From Agrococcus jenensis (lineage in GTDB: Bacteria; Actinomycetota; Actinomycetes; Actinomycetales; Microbacteriaceae), in assembly GCF_003752465.1 (NCBI RefSeq), contig NZ_RKHJ01000001.1, positions 2,232,001 through 2,296,000 on the forward strand: a stretch of 64,000 nt of DNA. The letters are read 5' to 3'. Made by a program: the position numbers and the translations under genes. Positions 7,881-16,806 of the stretch are shown here, one piece after another. Each line of letters begins with the position of its first letter. Positions within the stretch are counted from its first letter, which is position 1. The notes under the pieces were generated by a model, which was not told the DNA's origin, ran no database searches, and worked only from the letters and a program-made list of their open reading frames with translations.

Positions 7881-8870
7881 ATGGTCAAGAGATCCACGAT
7901 CAAGGGCGCACTGGCGCTCGGCGCGGTCGCGCTGCTGGTCACGGGCTGCGCCGGCTCCACCGCGGGAGCACCCGCGGGCAGCGACGGCGCCGACGGCGAC
8001 GTGATCACCGTCGGCTTCGCGCAGACGGGTGCGGAGAGCGGCTGGCGCAGCGCCAACACCGAGTCGATGCGCGCGGCGTTCTCCGCGGAGAACGGCTTCG
8101 AGCTGGTCTTCAACGCGGCCGACAACGACCCGGCGGCGCAGATCGCCGCAGTGCGCAGCTTCATCAACCAGGGCGTCGACGCCATCGTCATCGCCCCGAT
8201 CGTCGAGGACGGCTGGGACGACGTGCTCCAGGAGGCCGCCGACGCGGAGATCCCGGTGATCCTCGAGGACCGCACCGTGAGCGCGTCGGAGGACCTGTAC
8301 GCGACCTGGGTCGGCCTCGACTTCCGCAAGGAGGGCCAGACGGCCGGCGAGTGGGCGGTCGAGACGTTCGGCGACGAGGAGACGAACATGGTCGTGCTCG
8401 AGGGCACGACCGGATCGGCGCCGGCCAACGACCGCGCGGAGGGCTTCCTGGAGGCCATCGAGGGCTCGGGCATCACGACGCTCGCGTCGCAGACCGGCAA
8501 CTTCACGCGTGCCGAGGGCAAGACCGTGATGGAGGGCTTCCTGCAGGCGCACGCCGGTGAGATCGACCTGCTCTACGCGCACAACGACGACATGGCGCTC
8601 GGCGCGATCGACGCGATCGAGGCCGCGGGCCTGACGCCCGGCGAGGACATCCAGATCGTCTCGATCGACGCGGTGCGCGACGGCATGCAGGCGCTCGTCG
8701 ACGGCAAGATCAACTTCATCGTCGAGTGCAACCCGATGCTCGGCGAGCAGGTCGCCGACCTCGTGCGCCAGGTGCTCGACGGCGAGGAGGTCGAGCCCGC
8801 CTACTTCGTGGAGGACCAGAGCTTCACGAGCGAGCAGGCCGCCGAGGTCATCGACACCCGGCCCTACTGA
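7881..8870 (+). CDS. ytfQ: Sugar ABC transporter substrate-binding lipoprotein (YtfQ-like)
   Basis: The 329-residue protein has a lipoprotein signal (MVKRSTIKGALALGAVALLVTGCAG) with the lipobox VTGC. After processing it should be lipid-anchored on the outer face of the membrane. The mature part is a periplasmic-binding-protein type I fold: TVGFAQTGAESGWR, FNAADNDPAAQIAAVR, FINQGVDAIVIAPI, YAHNDDMALGAIDAIEAAG. These segments resemble E. coli YtfQ, which binds galactofuranose, and Shewanella AraU, which serves L-arabinose uptake. AGGAGG lies upstream of the ATG at 7881, so the in-frame ATG at 7851 is less likely. It heads an operon with matching ATPase and permeases. Confidence 0.9.
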   Translation: MVKRSTIKGALALGAVALLVTGCAGSTAGAPAGSDGADGDVITVGFAQTGAESGWRSANTESMRAAFSAENGFELVFNAADNDPAAQIAAVRSFINQGVDAIVIAPIVEDGWDDVLQEAADAEIPVILEDRTVSASEDLYATWVGLDFRKEGQTAGEWAVETFGDEETNMVVLEGTTGSAPANDRAEGFLEAIEGSGITTLASQTGNFTRAEGKTVMEGFLQAHAGEIDLLYAHNDDMALGAIDAIEAAGLTPGEDIQIVSIDAVRDGMQALVDGKINFIVECNPMLGEQVADLVRQVLDGEEVEPAYFVEDQSFTSEQAAEVIDTRPY

Positions 8871-8956
8871 TCCCATCGGAACCGGCGGACGCATCCGCCA
8901 TGGTCGTGCCCGGTCGACTCTCGACCGGGCACGGCCGCTCCATCGAGAGGCACACC

Positions 8957-10492
8957 ATGCTGCAGCCCACCGCGACGGACGCCGTCGTCCGGATGCGCGA
9001 CATCACCATCGCCTTCCCGGGCGTGCTCGCCCTGGACGGCGTCGACTTCACGCTCCGCCGGGGCGAGGTCCACTCGCTGATGGGCGAGAACGGCGCCGGC
9101 AAGTCGACGCTCATCAAGGCGCTCACGGGCGTCTACCGGATCGACGCCGGCTCGATCGTCGTCGACGGCGCCGAGCGGGACTTCCACGGCACCGCCGACG
9201 CGCAGGCCGCCGGCATCTCGACGGTCTTCCAGGAGGTCAACCTCTGCCCCAACCTCTCCGTCGGCGAGAACGTCATGCTCGGCAACGAGGTGCGCCGGGC
9301 GTGGGGGATCGACTGGCGCGCCACCCACCGCGAGGCTGCGCGGCACCTCGCGAGCCTCGGGCTCTCGCTCGACACCCGCTCGACGCTCTCGAGCCACTCG
9401 ATCGCGCTGCAGCAGCTCGTCGCCATCGCGCGCTCGATGGTGACGAGCGCCACGGTGCTCGTGCTCGACGAGCCGACCTCGAGCCTCGACCGCAGCGAGG
9501 TCGAGCAGCTCTTCGGCGTCATGCGCGACCTGCGCGACCGCGGCGTCGCGATCCTGTTCGTCAGCCACTTCCTCGACCAGGTCTACGAGATCTCCGACCG
9601 CATCACGGTGCTCCGCAACGGCCGCCTCATCGGCGAGCACCTGGCCAGGGACCTGCCGCGCGACGAGCTCGTCTCGCAGATGATCGGCCGCGCCGTCGCG
9701 GAGCTCGAAGCGGTCGCGACGACGGCCGAGCGCACGATCGACCGCGATGCGACGCCGGTGCTGCGCGCGAGCGGCGTCGGCAGGCGCGGCTCGATCGAGC
9801 CGAGCGACATCGAGGTGCACCGCGGCGAGGTCGTGGGCCTCGCCGGCCTGCTCGGCTCCGGCCGGACGGAGCTCGTGCGGCTGCTGTGCGGCGCCGACCG
9901 CGCCGACGTCGGCACGATCGCGATCGGTGGCCGCGAGGTGCGCATCCCCACGCCGCGCCACGCGATCGGGGAGCGCATCGCGTTCTCGTCCGAGGACCGC
10001 CGCGGCGAGGGCATCATCGGCGACCTCAGCGTCGCCGACAACATCGTGCTCGGCATCCAGGCCCGCAGGGGATGGATGCGGGTGGTCGGCAAGGAGGAGC
10101 GCGACCGCATCGCCCGCGAGGCGATCGAGGCGCTCGGCGTGCGCCCCGCGAACCCCGACACCCCCATCCGCAACCTGTCGGGCGGCAACCAGCAGAAGGT
10201 GCTGCTGGCGCGCTGGCTCGCGGTCGAGCCCGACCTGCTCATCCTCGACGAGCCGACGAGGGGCATCGACGTGGGCGCGAAGGCCGACATCCAGCGCAAG
10301 GTCGCCGAGCTGTCGGCCGAGGGCCTCTCCGTGATCTTCATCTCGTCGGAGCTCGAGGAGGTGCTGCGCCTGGCGCAGCGCGTCGTCGTCATGCGCGACC
10401 GCCGGAAGATCGGCGAGCTCGACTCGAAGGACGTCGACATCGACGGCCTCATCGGCTACATCGCGAACGAAGGCGTGAGGGCAGCAGCATGA
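8957..10492 (+). CDS. ytfR: Sugar ABC transporter ATPase with two nucleotide-binding domains (YtfR-like)
   Basis: The 511-residue protein contains two fused ATPase domains, as in RbsA/YtfR. The first has an intact Walker A (GENGAGKST, residues 43-51), Q-loop FQEVNLC, Walker B VLVLDEPTSS and the YtfR-like SHFLDQVYEISDRITVL. Its ABC signature is the relaxed SHSIALQQLVAIAR form seen in YtfR. The second has the degenerate P-loop GLLGSGRTE typical of this class, but a good LSGGNQQKVLLAR signature and Walker B LLILDEPTRG. It energises import through the permeases at 10489 and 11526. A GAGAGG ribosome binding site lies 6 nt before the ATG, and its stop overlaps the next start (ATGA). Confidence 0.92.
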   Translation: MLQPTATDAVVRMRDITIAFPGVLALDGVDFTLRRGEVHSLMGENGAGKSTLIKALTGVYRIDAGSIVVDGAERDFHGTADAQAAGISTVFQEVNLCPNLSVGENVMLGNEVRRAWGIDWRATHREAARHLASLGLSLDTRSTLSSHSIALQQLVAIARSMVTSATVLVLDEPTSSLDRSEVEQLFGVMRDLRDRGVAILFVSHFLDQVYEISDRITVLRNGRLIGEHLARDLPRDELVSQMIGRAVAELEAVATTAERTIDRDATPVLRASGVGRRGSIEPSDIEVHRGEVVGLAGLLGSGRTELVRLLCGADRADVGTIAIGGREVRIPTPRHAIGERIAFSSEDRRGEGIIGDLSVADNIVLGIQARRGWMRVVGKEERDRIAREAIEALGVRPANPDTPIRNLSGGNQQKVLLARWLAVEPDLLILDEPTRGIDVGAKADIQRKVAELSAEGLSVIFISSELEEVLRLAQRVVVMRDRRKIGELDSKDVDIDGLIGYIANEGVRAAA

Positions 10493-11529
10493 GGGCCGTC
10501 CTCCGCAGCCGGCTGCTCTGGCCGGTCCTCGCGCTCGTCGCCCTCGTCGTCGTGAACACGGTCGCCCGGCCGTCGTTCCTCGGCATCACGGTGCGCGACG
10601 GCGAGCTCTACGGCTCGCTCATCGACATCCTGCGCAACTCGGCGCCGCTCATGCTCGTCGCGCTCGGCATGACGATCGTCATCGCCACGCGAGGGATCGA
10701 CCTGTCGGTCGGGGCGATCATGGCCGTGTCCGGCTCGGTGTCGCTCACCTTCATCGACTCGTCGTCCGACCCCGACGGCGTCGGCACCGTCATGATCGCG
10801 ATCGTGATGGGCGTCGCCCTCGCACTCCTGCTGGGCGTCTGGAACGGATTCCTCGTCGCCGTGCTCGGCATCCAGCCGATCATCGCGACGCTCGTGCTCA
10901 TGCTCGCGGGGCGCGGCGTCGCGCTGCTCATCACCGACGGGTTCATCACGACCGTCACGAGCGCGCCCTACCGCTTCATGGCGCAGGGCTACCTCGTGGG
11001 CCTGCCGTTCGCGCTCTACGTCTCGCTCGTCGCGATCGCCGTCATCGTGCTGCTGGAGCGCCGGACGGCGCTCGGCATGCTCACCGAAGCGGTCGGCATC
11101 AACCCGAGCGCGAGCCGCCTCGCCGGTGTGCGCTCGCGCGGCATCGTCTGGGGCGCCTACATCGCGAGCGGCGTGCTCTCGGGCGTCGCCGGCATCCTCT
11201 ACAGCTCGAACATCATGGCGGCCGACGCGAACGCCGCCGGCCTCTACATCGAGCTCTACGCGATCCTCGCCGTCGTGCTCGGCGGCACCTCGCTCATGGG
11301 CGGCCGGTTCAGCATCGCCGGCACGGTCATCGGCGTGCTCACCATCCAGACGCTGCTGTCGACCATCACGTTCCTGGGCGTGCCGCCGGCCGTGAGCCCC
11401 GTCTTCATGGCGGCGGCCGTCATCATCGTCGTCCTCATCCAGTCCCCTCGCGTGCACGGGTGGACCTCCGCAGCTGCCGCGCGCCTCCGCGCGCGTCGCA
11501 CGCCCGAACGTACCGAGGTGACCGCATGA
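10489..11529 (+). CDS. ytfT: Sugar ABC transporter permease (YtfT-like)
   Basis: This 346-residue BPD_transp_2 family membrane protein has about nine hydrophobic helices. It carries the family motif in LVALGMTIVIATRGIDLSVG and the conserved VLGGTSLMGGRFSIAGTVIG loop that contacts the ATPase. It forms half of the transmembrane channel, probably heterodimeric with the YjfF-like permease that follows. Its start overlaps the ATPase stop and its stop overlaps the next start (ATGA at both ends), so the three genes are translationally coupled. Order and similarity match ytfQ-ytfR-ytfT-yjfF operons for hexofuranose or pentofuranose import. Confidence 0.9.
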   Translation: MRAVLRSRLLWPVLALVALVVVNTVARPSFLGITVRDGELYGSLIDILRNSAPLMLVALGMTIVIATRGIDLSVGAIMAVSGSVSLTFIDSSSDPDGVGTVMIAIVMGVALALLLGVWNGFLVAVLGIQPIIATLVLMLAGRGVALLITDGFITTVTSAPYRFMAQGYLVGLPFALYVSLVAIAVIVLLERRTALGMLTEAVGINPSASRLAGVRSRGIVWGAYIASGVLSGVAGILYSSNIMAADANAAGLYIELYAILAVVLGGTSLMGGRFSIAGTVIGVLTIQTLLSTITFLGVPPAVSPVFMAAAVIIVVLIQSPRVHGWTSAAAARLRARRTPERTEVTA

Positions 11530-12545
11530 CCACCATCGCACCCCCGCCTGCCGCCGACGCCCCGACCGCGCGCCCGGCGCTCGGCGACCGGCTCCGGCGC
11601 TTCGCGCCGCTCTCGCCGACGCTCGCCGCCGTCGCGATCCTCGTCGTGCTGTTCGTGGGCGCGGAGCTGACCTTCGGCAACTTCATCACGCCGCGCAACC
11701 TGTCGGCGCTGCTGCTCGACAACGCGTACCTCATCATGCTCGCGGTGGGCCTCACCTTCGTGATCCTCACCGGCGGCATCGACCTGTCGGTCGGCTCGGT
11801 GATGGCGTTCACGGGCATCCTCGGCGCGAAGATGCTCGCCGACGGCATCCCGGTGCTCGTCGTGCTGCCCGCGATGATCCTCGGCGGCGCCGCGATCGGC
11901 GCCCTCATCGGGGCGCTCGTGCAGTACTTCGACGTGCAGCCCTTCATCGCGTCGCTCGCCGGGCTCTTCCTGGCCCGCGGCTTCGCCTTCGTGGTGAGCC
12001 TGTCGTCGATCCGGGTCGAGGATCCCGTCGTCCTGTGGCTGCAGTCGACGCGCCTGCGGATCGGTGACTGGTACCTCACGCCGACCGGCATCATCGCGCT
12101 GCTCGTCGTGGCGATCGCGGCCGCGGTGCTGCGCTGGACGCGCTTCGGGCGCACCGTCTACGCGATCGGCGGCAGCGAGCAGTCGGCGCGGCTCATGGGC
12201 CTGGCGGTGGGCCGCACCAAGGTGATCGTCTACCTCATCAGCGGCGTGTGCGGCGGCCTCGCCGGCCTCATGCTGACCGCGTACTCGGGGGCGGGCTACC
12301 CGCTGAACGGCGTGGGCACCGAGCTCGACGCGATCGCCGCCGTGGTCATCGGCGGCACGCTCCTCGCGGGCGGTCAGGGCTACGTGCTCGGCTCGCTCGT
12401 GGGCGTGCTCGTCTACGGCGGCATCAAGTCGGTCATCAGCTTCACCGGTGCGGACCAGTCGTGGACGCGCATCATCATCGGCGGGCTGCTGCTGCTGTTC
12501 ATCATCGTGCAGCGGCTCATCGTCGCTCGCGCCGACCGGCGCTGA
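11526..12545 (+). CDS. yjfF: Sugar ABC transporter permease (YjfF-like)
   Basis: The 339-residue second permease has a proline/alanine-rich cytoplasmic N-terminus (about 30 residues) and about nine hydrophobic helices. The BPD_transp_2 motifs are AVGLTFVILTGGIDLSVGS and IGGTLLAGGQGYVLGSLVG. The tail IIGGLLLLFIIVQRLIVARADRR matches YjfF-type ends. It pairs with the permease at 10489. The gene ends the ATGA-coupled transport operon: a 7-bp stem hairpin follows at once, and the next gene has its own candidate promoter. Confidence 0.9.
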   Translation: MTTIAPPPAADAPTARPALGDRLRRFAPLSPTLAAVAILVVLFVGAELTFGNFITPRNLSALLLDNAYLIMLAVGLTFVILTGGIDLSVGSVMAFTGILGAKMLADGIPVLVVLPAMILGGAAIGALIGALVQYFDVQPFIASLAGLFLARGFAFVVSLSSIRVEDPVVLWLQSTRLRIGDWYLTPTGIIALLVVAIAAAVLRWTRFGRTVYAIGGSEQSARLMGLAVGRTKVIVYLISGVCGGLAGLMLTAYSGAGYPLNGVGTELDAIAAVVIGGTLLAGGQGYVLGSLVGVLVYGGIKSVISFTGADQSWTRIIIGGLLLLFIIVQRLIVARADRR

Positions 12546-12548
12546 GGC

Positions 12549-12570
12549 CGCCGGTCGGGGAGCACCGGCG
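12549..12570 (+). terminator. Candidate terminator after the sugar importer operon
   Basis: CGCCGGT and ACCGGCG form a perfect 7-bp stem with an 8-nt loop starting 4 nt after the permease stop codon. No U-tract follows. It separates the importer genes from the second ATPase gene. Confidence 0.45.
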
Positions 12571-12615
12571 CACGTGTCTGCCGCGAGGGCGCACGTCGCA
12601 CCACCGGGGCGGCGC

Positions 12616-12621
12616 GATACT
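12616..12621 (+). promoter_or_regulatory. Candidate -10 of a leaderless promoter (GATACT)
   Basis: GATACT ends 6 nt before the ATG at 12628. With the hairpin at 12549 it suggests that the second ATPase and the LacI gene form their own transcript. Confidence 0.4.
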
Positions 12622-12627
12622 GGAGCC

Positions 12628-14133
12628 ATGACCGCCGCCCCCGTGCTCGAGCTGCGCGGCGCGACGGTGCGCTTCGGGGCGCAGACCGTGCTCGACGGCG
12701 TGGACCTGCGGCTGCTGCCGGGCGAGGTGCACGCGCTGCTGGGCGAGAACGGGGCGGGCAAGTCCACGCTCATCAAGGCCATCACGGGCTCGATCCCGCT
12801 CGCGGCGGGCACGATGCTGCTCGACGGCGTGCCGGTGCAGCACCGATCGCCGCGCGAGGGGCAGGCTGCGGGCATCAGCGTCGTCCACCAGGAGCTCGAG
12901 CTGCTGCCCAACCTCTCGGTCGCCGAGAACCTGAGCATCGGGCACGAGCCGCGGCGCGGCGGCCGCATCGACTGGCGGCGCGCACGCCGATCCGCCGCCG
13001 CGGCGCTCGACGAGCTGGGCATCCGGATCGACCCGGCCTCGCTGCTGGGCGCGCACCCGCGCTCGTCGCAGCAGCTCGTCGCGATCGCGAGGGCCGTCGC
13101 CGCCGACGCGCGCGTGCTCGTGCTCGACGAGCCGACGGCCCGGCTCGAGCAGGACGCGATCGCCGAGCTCTTCCGCGTCGTGCTCGAGCTGCGCGACCGC
13201 GGCGTCGCCATCCTGTTCGTCTCGCACTTCCTCGACCAGGTCTACGAGGTCTGCGACCGGGTGACGGTGCTGCGCGAGGGTCGCTGCGTAGGGGAGCACC
13301 GCACGCGCGAAGTGCTGCGCGTCGAGCTGCTCGAGCAGATGACGGGCAGCACGCCGGCCGAGCCCCGGCGGGATGCTGCCGGCACCGGCGAGCCGGGCGC
13401 CGGCGTGCCGCACGTCGTCGCTCGCGCCATCGTCGGGGGCCGCGCGGCCGGGATCGATCTCGAGCTCGCCGAGGGCGAGATCGTCGGGCTCGTCGGTGCC
13501 GTCGGCTCCGGACGCACGGCCCTCGCACGCCGGATCTCCGGGGTCGAGCGCCCGGTGTCGGGCACCGTCCAGATCGCGGGCGTCCGTCGCGACCTCGCGC
13601 ACCCGCGCGACGCGATCGCGCTCGGGGTCGTCTACGCGTCCGAGGATCGCCGGGCGGAGGGCATCGTCGACCGGATGAGCGTCGCCGACAACATCGTGCT
13701 CGCGCTGCAGGCGGAGCGCGGCACGCTCCGGCCGCTCTCGCGCGCGCAGCGCGACGAGCTCGCCGAGAGCTGGATCGAGGCGCTCGCGATCAAGCCCGCC
13801 GATCCCTCGCGGCCGGCGGGCACGCTGTCGAGCGGCAACCAGCAGAAGGTGCTGCTCGCACGCCTGCTGTGCCTGTCGCCGCGGGTGCTCATCCTCGACG
13901 AGCCGACGCGCGGCATCGATGCGGGCGCGAAGTCGGAGGTGCAGCACCTCGTCGAGGACCTCGCCGCCAACGGGGTGGCGGTGCTGTTCATCTCGGCGGA
14001 GCCGGAGGAGGTCGTCGGGCTCGCGACCAGGGTCGTCGCGCTCCGCGACGGGCTCGCGGTCGGGTCGTTCGACGCCGACGGGCTCACCGTCGAGTCGCTG
14101 CTCGCGGCCGTGGCGGAGAGCGGCGACGACTGA
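12628..14133 (+). CDS. Second YtfR-like sugar ABC ATPase, diverged paralog without its own binding protein or permease
   Basis: The 501-residue two-domain ATPase is built like the one at 8957 and shares its hallmark SHFLDQVYEVCDRVTVL. Walker A in domain 1 (GENGAGKST) and both Walker B motifs (VLVLDEPTAR, VLILDEPTRG) are intact. The domain 1 signature is degenerate (AHPRSSQQLVAIAR), and the domain 2 signature is LSSGNQQKVLLAR, with Ser replacing the first Gly of LSGGN. No second binding protein or permease set is present nearby. It may serve the same permeases under other conditions, energise a transporter elsewhere, or act in regulation. It is one nt from the LacI gene. Confidence 0.88.
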   Translation: MTAAPVLELRGATVRFGAQTVLDGVDLRLLPGEVHALLGENGAGKSTLIKAITGSIPLAAGTMLLDGVPVQHRSPREGQAAGISVVHQELELLPNLSVAENLSIGHEPRRGGRIDWRRARRSAAAALDELGIRIDPASLLGAHPRSSQQLVAIARAVAADARVLVLDEPTARLEQDAIAELFRVVLELRDRGVAILFVSHFLDQVYEVCDRVTVLREGRCVGEHRTREVLRVELLEQMTGSTPAEPRRDAAGTGEPGAGVPHVVARAIVGGRAAGIDLELAEGEIVGLVGAVGSGRTALARRISGVERPVSGTVQIAGVRRDLAHPRDAIALGVVYASEDRRAEGIVDRMSVADNIVLALQAERGTLRPLSRAQRDELAESWIEALAIKPADPSRPAGTLSSGNQQKVLLARLLCLSPRVLILDEPTRGIDAGAKSEVQHLVEDLAANGVAVLFISAEPEEVVGLATRVVALRDGLAVGSFDADGLTVESLLAAVAESGDD

Positions 14134-14134
14134 G

Positions 14135-15151
14135 ATGACGAACGAGGAGGCGGCGCCGAAGGCCGCGAACATCTTCGACGTGGCGCGGCTCGCGGGCGTC
14201 TCGCACCAGACGGTCTCGCGCGTGCTCAACGACCTCCCGAACGTGCGGCCCGCGACGCGGCAGCGCGTCGAGCACGCGATCGCCCAGCTGCGCTATAGCC
14301 CGTCCCCGGCCGCTCGCGCCCTCGTCACCCGCCGGACGCGCACGATCGGCCTCGTCACGCCCGGAGTGCCCGACTACGGCCCGACGTCGATCGCGCTGCG
14401 CTTCAACCTCGCGGCCCGGCAGGCGCGGTACAGCGTGCACGCGGTGCACGCCCTGACGCACGAGGTGACGGACGTGCGCGCGGCCGTTGACGAGCTGCTG
14501 CGCCAGCGCGTCGACGCGATCGTGCTCATCGTCATCGACGTCGCCGTGCTCGAGGCGATCCGCACGATCGAGCTCGGCGTGCCGCTCGTCGCGGTCGCCG
14601 CGACGCCGCGCGCGTCGTCGACGACGATCTCGATCGACCAGTACCGCGGCGCGCGATCCGCGGTGCGGCACCTCGCGGAGCTCGGGCACGAGCGCATCCT
14701 GCACATCGCGGGCCCGGCGAGCATGCCCGACGCGGTCGAGCGGGTGCGCGGCTGGCGCGACGAGCTCGCCGCGCACGGCCTCGTGGCGAGCGACCCGGCG
14801 GCCGGCGACTGGAGCGCCGAGAGCGGCTACCGGGTCGGGTCGACGCTCGAGCTGCGCGCGGGCGACGGCGTCTTCGTCGCGAACGACCAGATGGCCATCG
14901 GCCTGCTCGCGGCGCTCCGAGAGCGGCGACTGCGCGTGCCCGAGGACGTGAGCGTGGTCGGCTTCGACGACGTGCCGGAAGCGGCCTACCTCGATCCGCC
15001 GCTCACCACCGTGCGACAGGACTTCGACCGGCTCGGAGAGCTGATGATGCAGAAGGTGCTCATCGCGATCGAGGAGCCGGACAGCGCGAGCCAGGACGCG
15101 CCGCTGCCGACGCGGCTCATCGTGCGGGGATCGACGCGCGCTCGACCGTGA
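14135..15151 (+). CDS. LacI-family transcriptional regulator
   Basis: The 338-residue protein begins with a LacI helix-turn-helix (IFDVARLAGVSHQTVSRVLND, about residues 13-33), a hinge helix region (SPSPAARALVTRRT) and a periplasmic-binding-protein-like effector domain. That domain includes IGLVTPGVPDYGP, ISIDQYRGARSAVRHL, GVFVANDQMAIGLL and VSVVGFDDVPEAAYLDPPLTTV. It starts one nucleotide after the second ATPase stop. It most likely represses the sugar locus (kinase, epimerase, importer) and is released by the imported sugar or a phosphorylated derivative. The operator candidates are in 7740-7810. Family certain, target inferred. Confidence 0.9.
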   Translation: MTNEEAAPKAANIFDVARLAGVSHQTVSRVLNDLPNVRPATRQRVEHAIAQLRYSPSPAARALVTRRTRTIGLVTPGVPDYGPTSIALRFNLAARQARYSVHAVHALTHEVTDVRAAVDELLRQRVDAIVLIVIDVAVLEAIRTIELGVPLVAVAATPRASSTTISIDQYRGARSAVRHLAELGHERILHIAGPASMPDAVERVRGWRDELAAHGLVASDPAAGDWSAESGYRVGSTLELRAGDGVFVANDQMAIGLLAALRERRLRVPEDVSVVGFDDVPEAAYLDPPLTTVRQDFDRLGELMMQKVLIAIEEPDSASQDAPLPTRLIVRGSTRARP

Positions 15152-15266
15152 ACGGGCCCGCGGCGGCACGTGCGGCGTTGCATCGCGGCAGGAGGGTTCG
15201 GCAGGGCCTCCCACGGGCAGCGCGATGGGCGCATGCTGGGGGCATGCAGATGCCGAGCGCGACGCG

Positions 15267-16559
15267 ATGACCCCGGCGCGGCAGCGCGGGAGGCGGTGGT
15301 GGCTCGGTCGGGCGGTCGCCGCGCTGCTCGCGGCCTCGCTGCTCGTCGGCGGTGGCACCGCGCTCACCGTGACGGCGCTGCAGCCCGCGCCCCCGCTCGC
15401 GGGTGCGGCTGTCGGGGCGGATCTCGGCGTGGCTGCCGCGCCCGCCGCGATCGACTGGCCGGGGTCGTCGGCCGCCGGAGCGTTCCGGGTGGTGGGCGTC
15501 GACGGGGCCGAGGGCTCGTTCGGCGCCGCGGGGCCGATGCCGATCGCCAGCATCGCCAAGCTCGTCGCCGCGCTCGTGGTGCTCGAGCGACACCCGCTCG
15601 GTGCCGACGAGCAGGGGCCGACGATCACGATCGGCCAGGGCGACGTCGACGACCTGCGCGCCGTGACGCGCGAGGGCGCATCCGTGCTGCCGGTGACGGT
15701 CGGGCAGCAGCTGACCCAGCGCCAGCTGCTCGACGCGTCGATGCTCCGCAGCGCGGCGAACGCCTCGACGACGCTGACGACGTGGGCGTTCGGGACCACG
15801 CGCAACTACCTCGGTGAGGCGCGGCGATGGCTCGAGGCGCACGACCTGGACGGCATCCGGATCGTCGACGCGACGGGCCTCAGCGCCGACAACACCGCGA
15901 GCGCCGTCGATGTCGCGCGGCTGATGGCGCTCGTGGACGACGCTCCGACGCTCCGCGCCATCTCTGGGCAGCGCGCGGCGTGGCTGCCGGGGCTCGGCCC
16001 CGTCGCGAGCACGAACGGAGCGCTCGGCGCTGCGGGGATCGACAGCGGGAAGACGGGGAGCCTCAACCGGTCGGGTCGGACCGTCGTCGTGGGTGCCTCC
16101 GTCGAGGTCGGTGACCGGACCTTCCGCATCCACGCGGCGCTGCTCGGCATCGGTCGATCGGCCGACCGGGACGCGGCGATCGTGCGACTGGTCGAGAGCG
16201 TCGCGCGCAACCTGTCCGAGCGCGAGGTCGTCGGTGCGGGCGACGTGATCGCCACCTACGACGCGTCGTGGGGCGAGCGCATCGAGCTGCGGTCGCGGAC
16301 GGCGCTGCGCATCGTCGTGTGGCGCGAGCACGGTGCGACCGCTGACCTGGAGATCCCGGATGAGCTCGCCGTCGGCGCGCAGGCCAGCGTGGCGCTCACG
16401 GTGACCAGCAGCGTCGAGCAGGAGCTCGCGTGGCTCGACACCGCCGGCGCGCCGCGCCCACCGACCCTCGGGTGGCGGCTCGAGCACATGGGCGAGGTGC
16501 TCGGCTGGCGGTTCGAGCAGGATCGCGCGGGAGCCCTAAACGGGGCATCGATCAGCTGA
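15267..16559 (+). CDS. D-alanyl-D-alanine carboxypeptidase-like penicillin-binding protein
   Basis: The 430-residue protein has a basic N-terminus and one membrane anchor (about residues 12-38), then an S11/DD-peptidase-like domain outside the cell. The active-site motifs are SIAK (Ser95, Lys98), a variant SxN region in MLRSAANAS, and SGKTGSLN with Lys262-Thr-Gly. Such enzymes trim the terminal D-Ala of peptidoglycan. About 150 residues after KTG form a beta-rich tail (IELRSRTALRIVVW, VALTVTSSVEQELAW), as in PBP5-type stalks. Starts at 15225 or 15267 are both possible; the second gives a cleaner signal anchor. The 3' end overlaps the opposite-strand gene at 16552 by 8 nt. Confidence 0.8.
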   Translation: MTPARQRGRRWWLGRAVAALLAASLLVGGGTALTVTALQPAPPLAGAAVGADLGVAAAPAAIDWPGSSAAGAFRVVGVDGAEGSFGAAGPMPIASIAKLVAALVVLERHPLGADEQGPTITIGQGDVDDLRAVTREGASVLPVTVGQQLTQRQLLDASMLRSAANASTTLTTWAFGTTRNYLGEARRWLEAHDLDGIRIVDATGLSADNTASAVDVARLMALVDDAPTLRAISGQRAAWLPGLGPVASTNGALGAAGIDSGKTGSLNRSGRTVVVGASVEVGDRTFRIHAALLGIGRSADRDAAIVRLVESVARNLSEREVVGAGDVIATYDASWGERIELRSRTALRIVVWREHGATADLEIPDELAVGAQASVALTVTSSVEQELAWLDTAGAPRPPTLGWRLEHMGEVLGWRFEQDRAGALNGASIS

Positions 16560-16737
16560 AGCGCTCTCGCACCCGCTCGGCCTGCTCGTGCGTCAAGCGG
16601 TATGGCGCGAAGATGCGGTGCCCGTCGAACAGGCCTCGACCGTCGTCCGGGTTGCGCAGGAAGACGCGGATCGCGCGGCCCGCGTCGGTGTGGCCGAGCT
16701 CGTGGGCGAGGTCGTGCGCAGTGGTCGTCTCTTGCAT
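16552..16737 (-). CDS. Small helical DNA-binding-like protein, unknown function
   Basis: The 61-residue frame reads MQETTTAHDLAHELGHTDAG and continues GRAIRVFLRNPDDGRG, ending LTHEQAERVRERFS. The TAHDLAHELGH...AGRAIRVFLR pattern resembles the short 'elgh/fLR' helix-turn-helix modules found in actinobacterial Lsr2-like tails, so a nucleic-acid role is possible. That is a weak match by eye. A TACGCT hexamer lies 7 nt upstream of the ATG on this strand and no Shine-Dalgarno sequence is visible. It is divergent from the three-helix-bundle gene at 16807 and overlaps the carboxypeptidase 3' end. Confidence 0.55.
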   Translation of the reverse strand: MQETTTAHDLAHELGHTDAGRAIRVFLRNPDDGRGLFDGHRIFAPYRLTHEQAERVRERFS

Positions 16738-16806
16738 CCCGGCGAGCGTATCCAGGGCTCGTCGGGCGGCTTGGCGTGCAAGCAGAACCTGTGCAATTCT
16801 TGCGTC

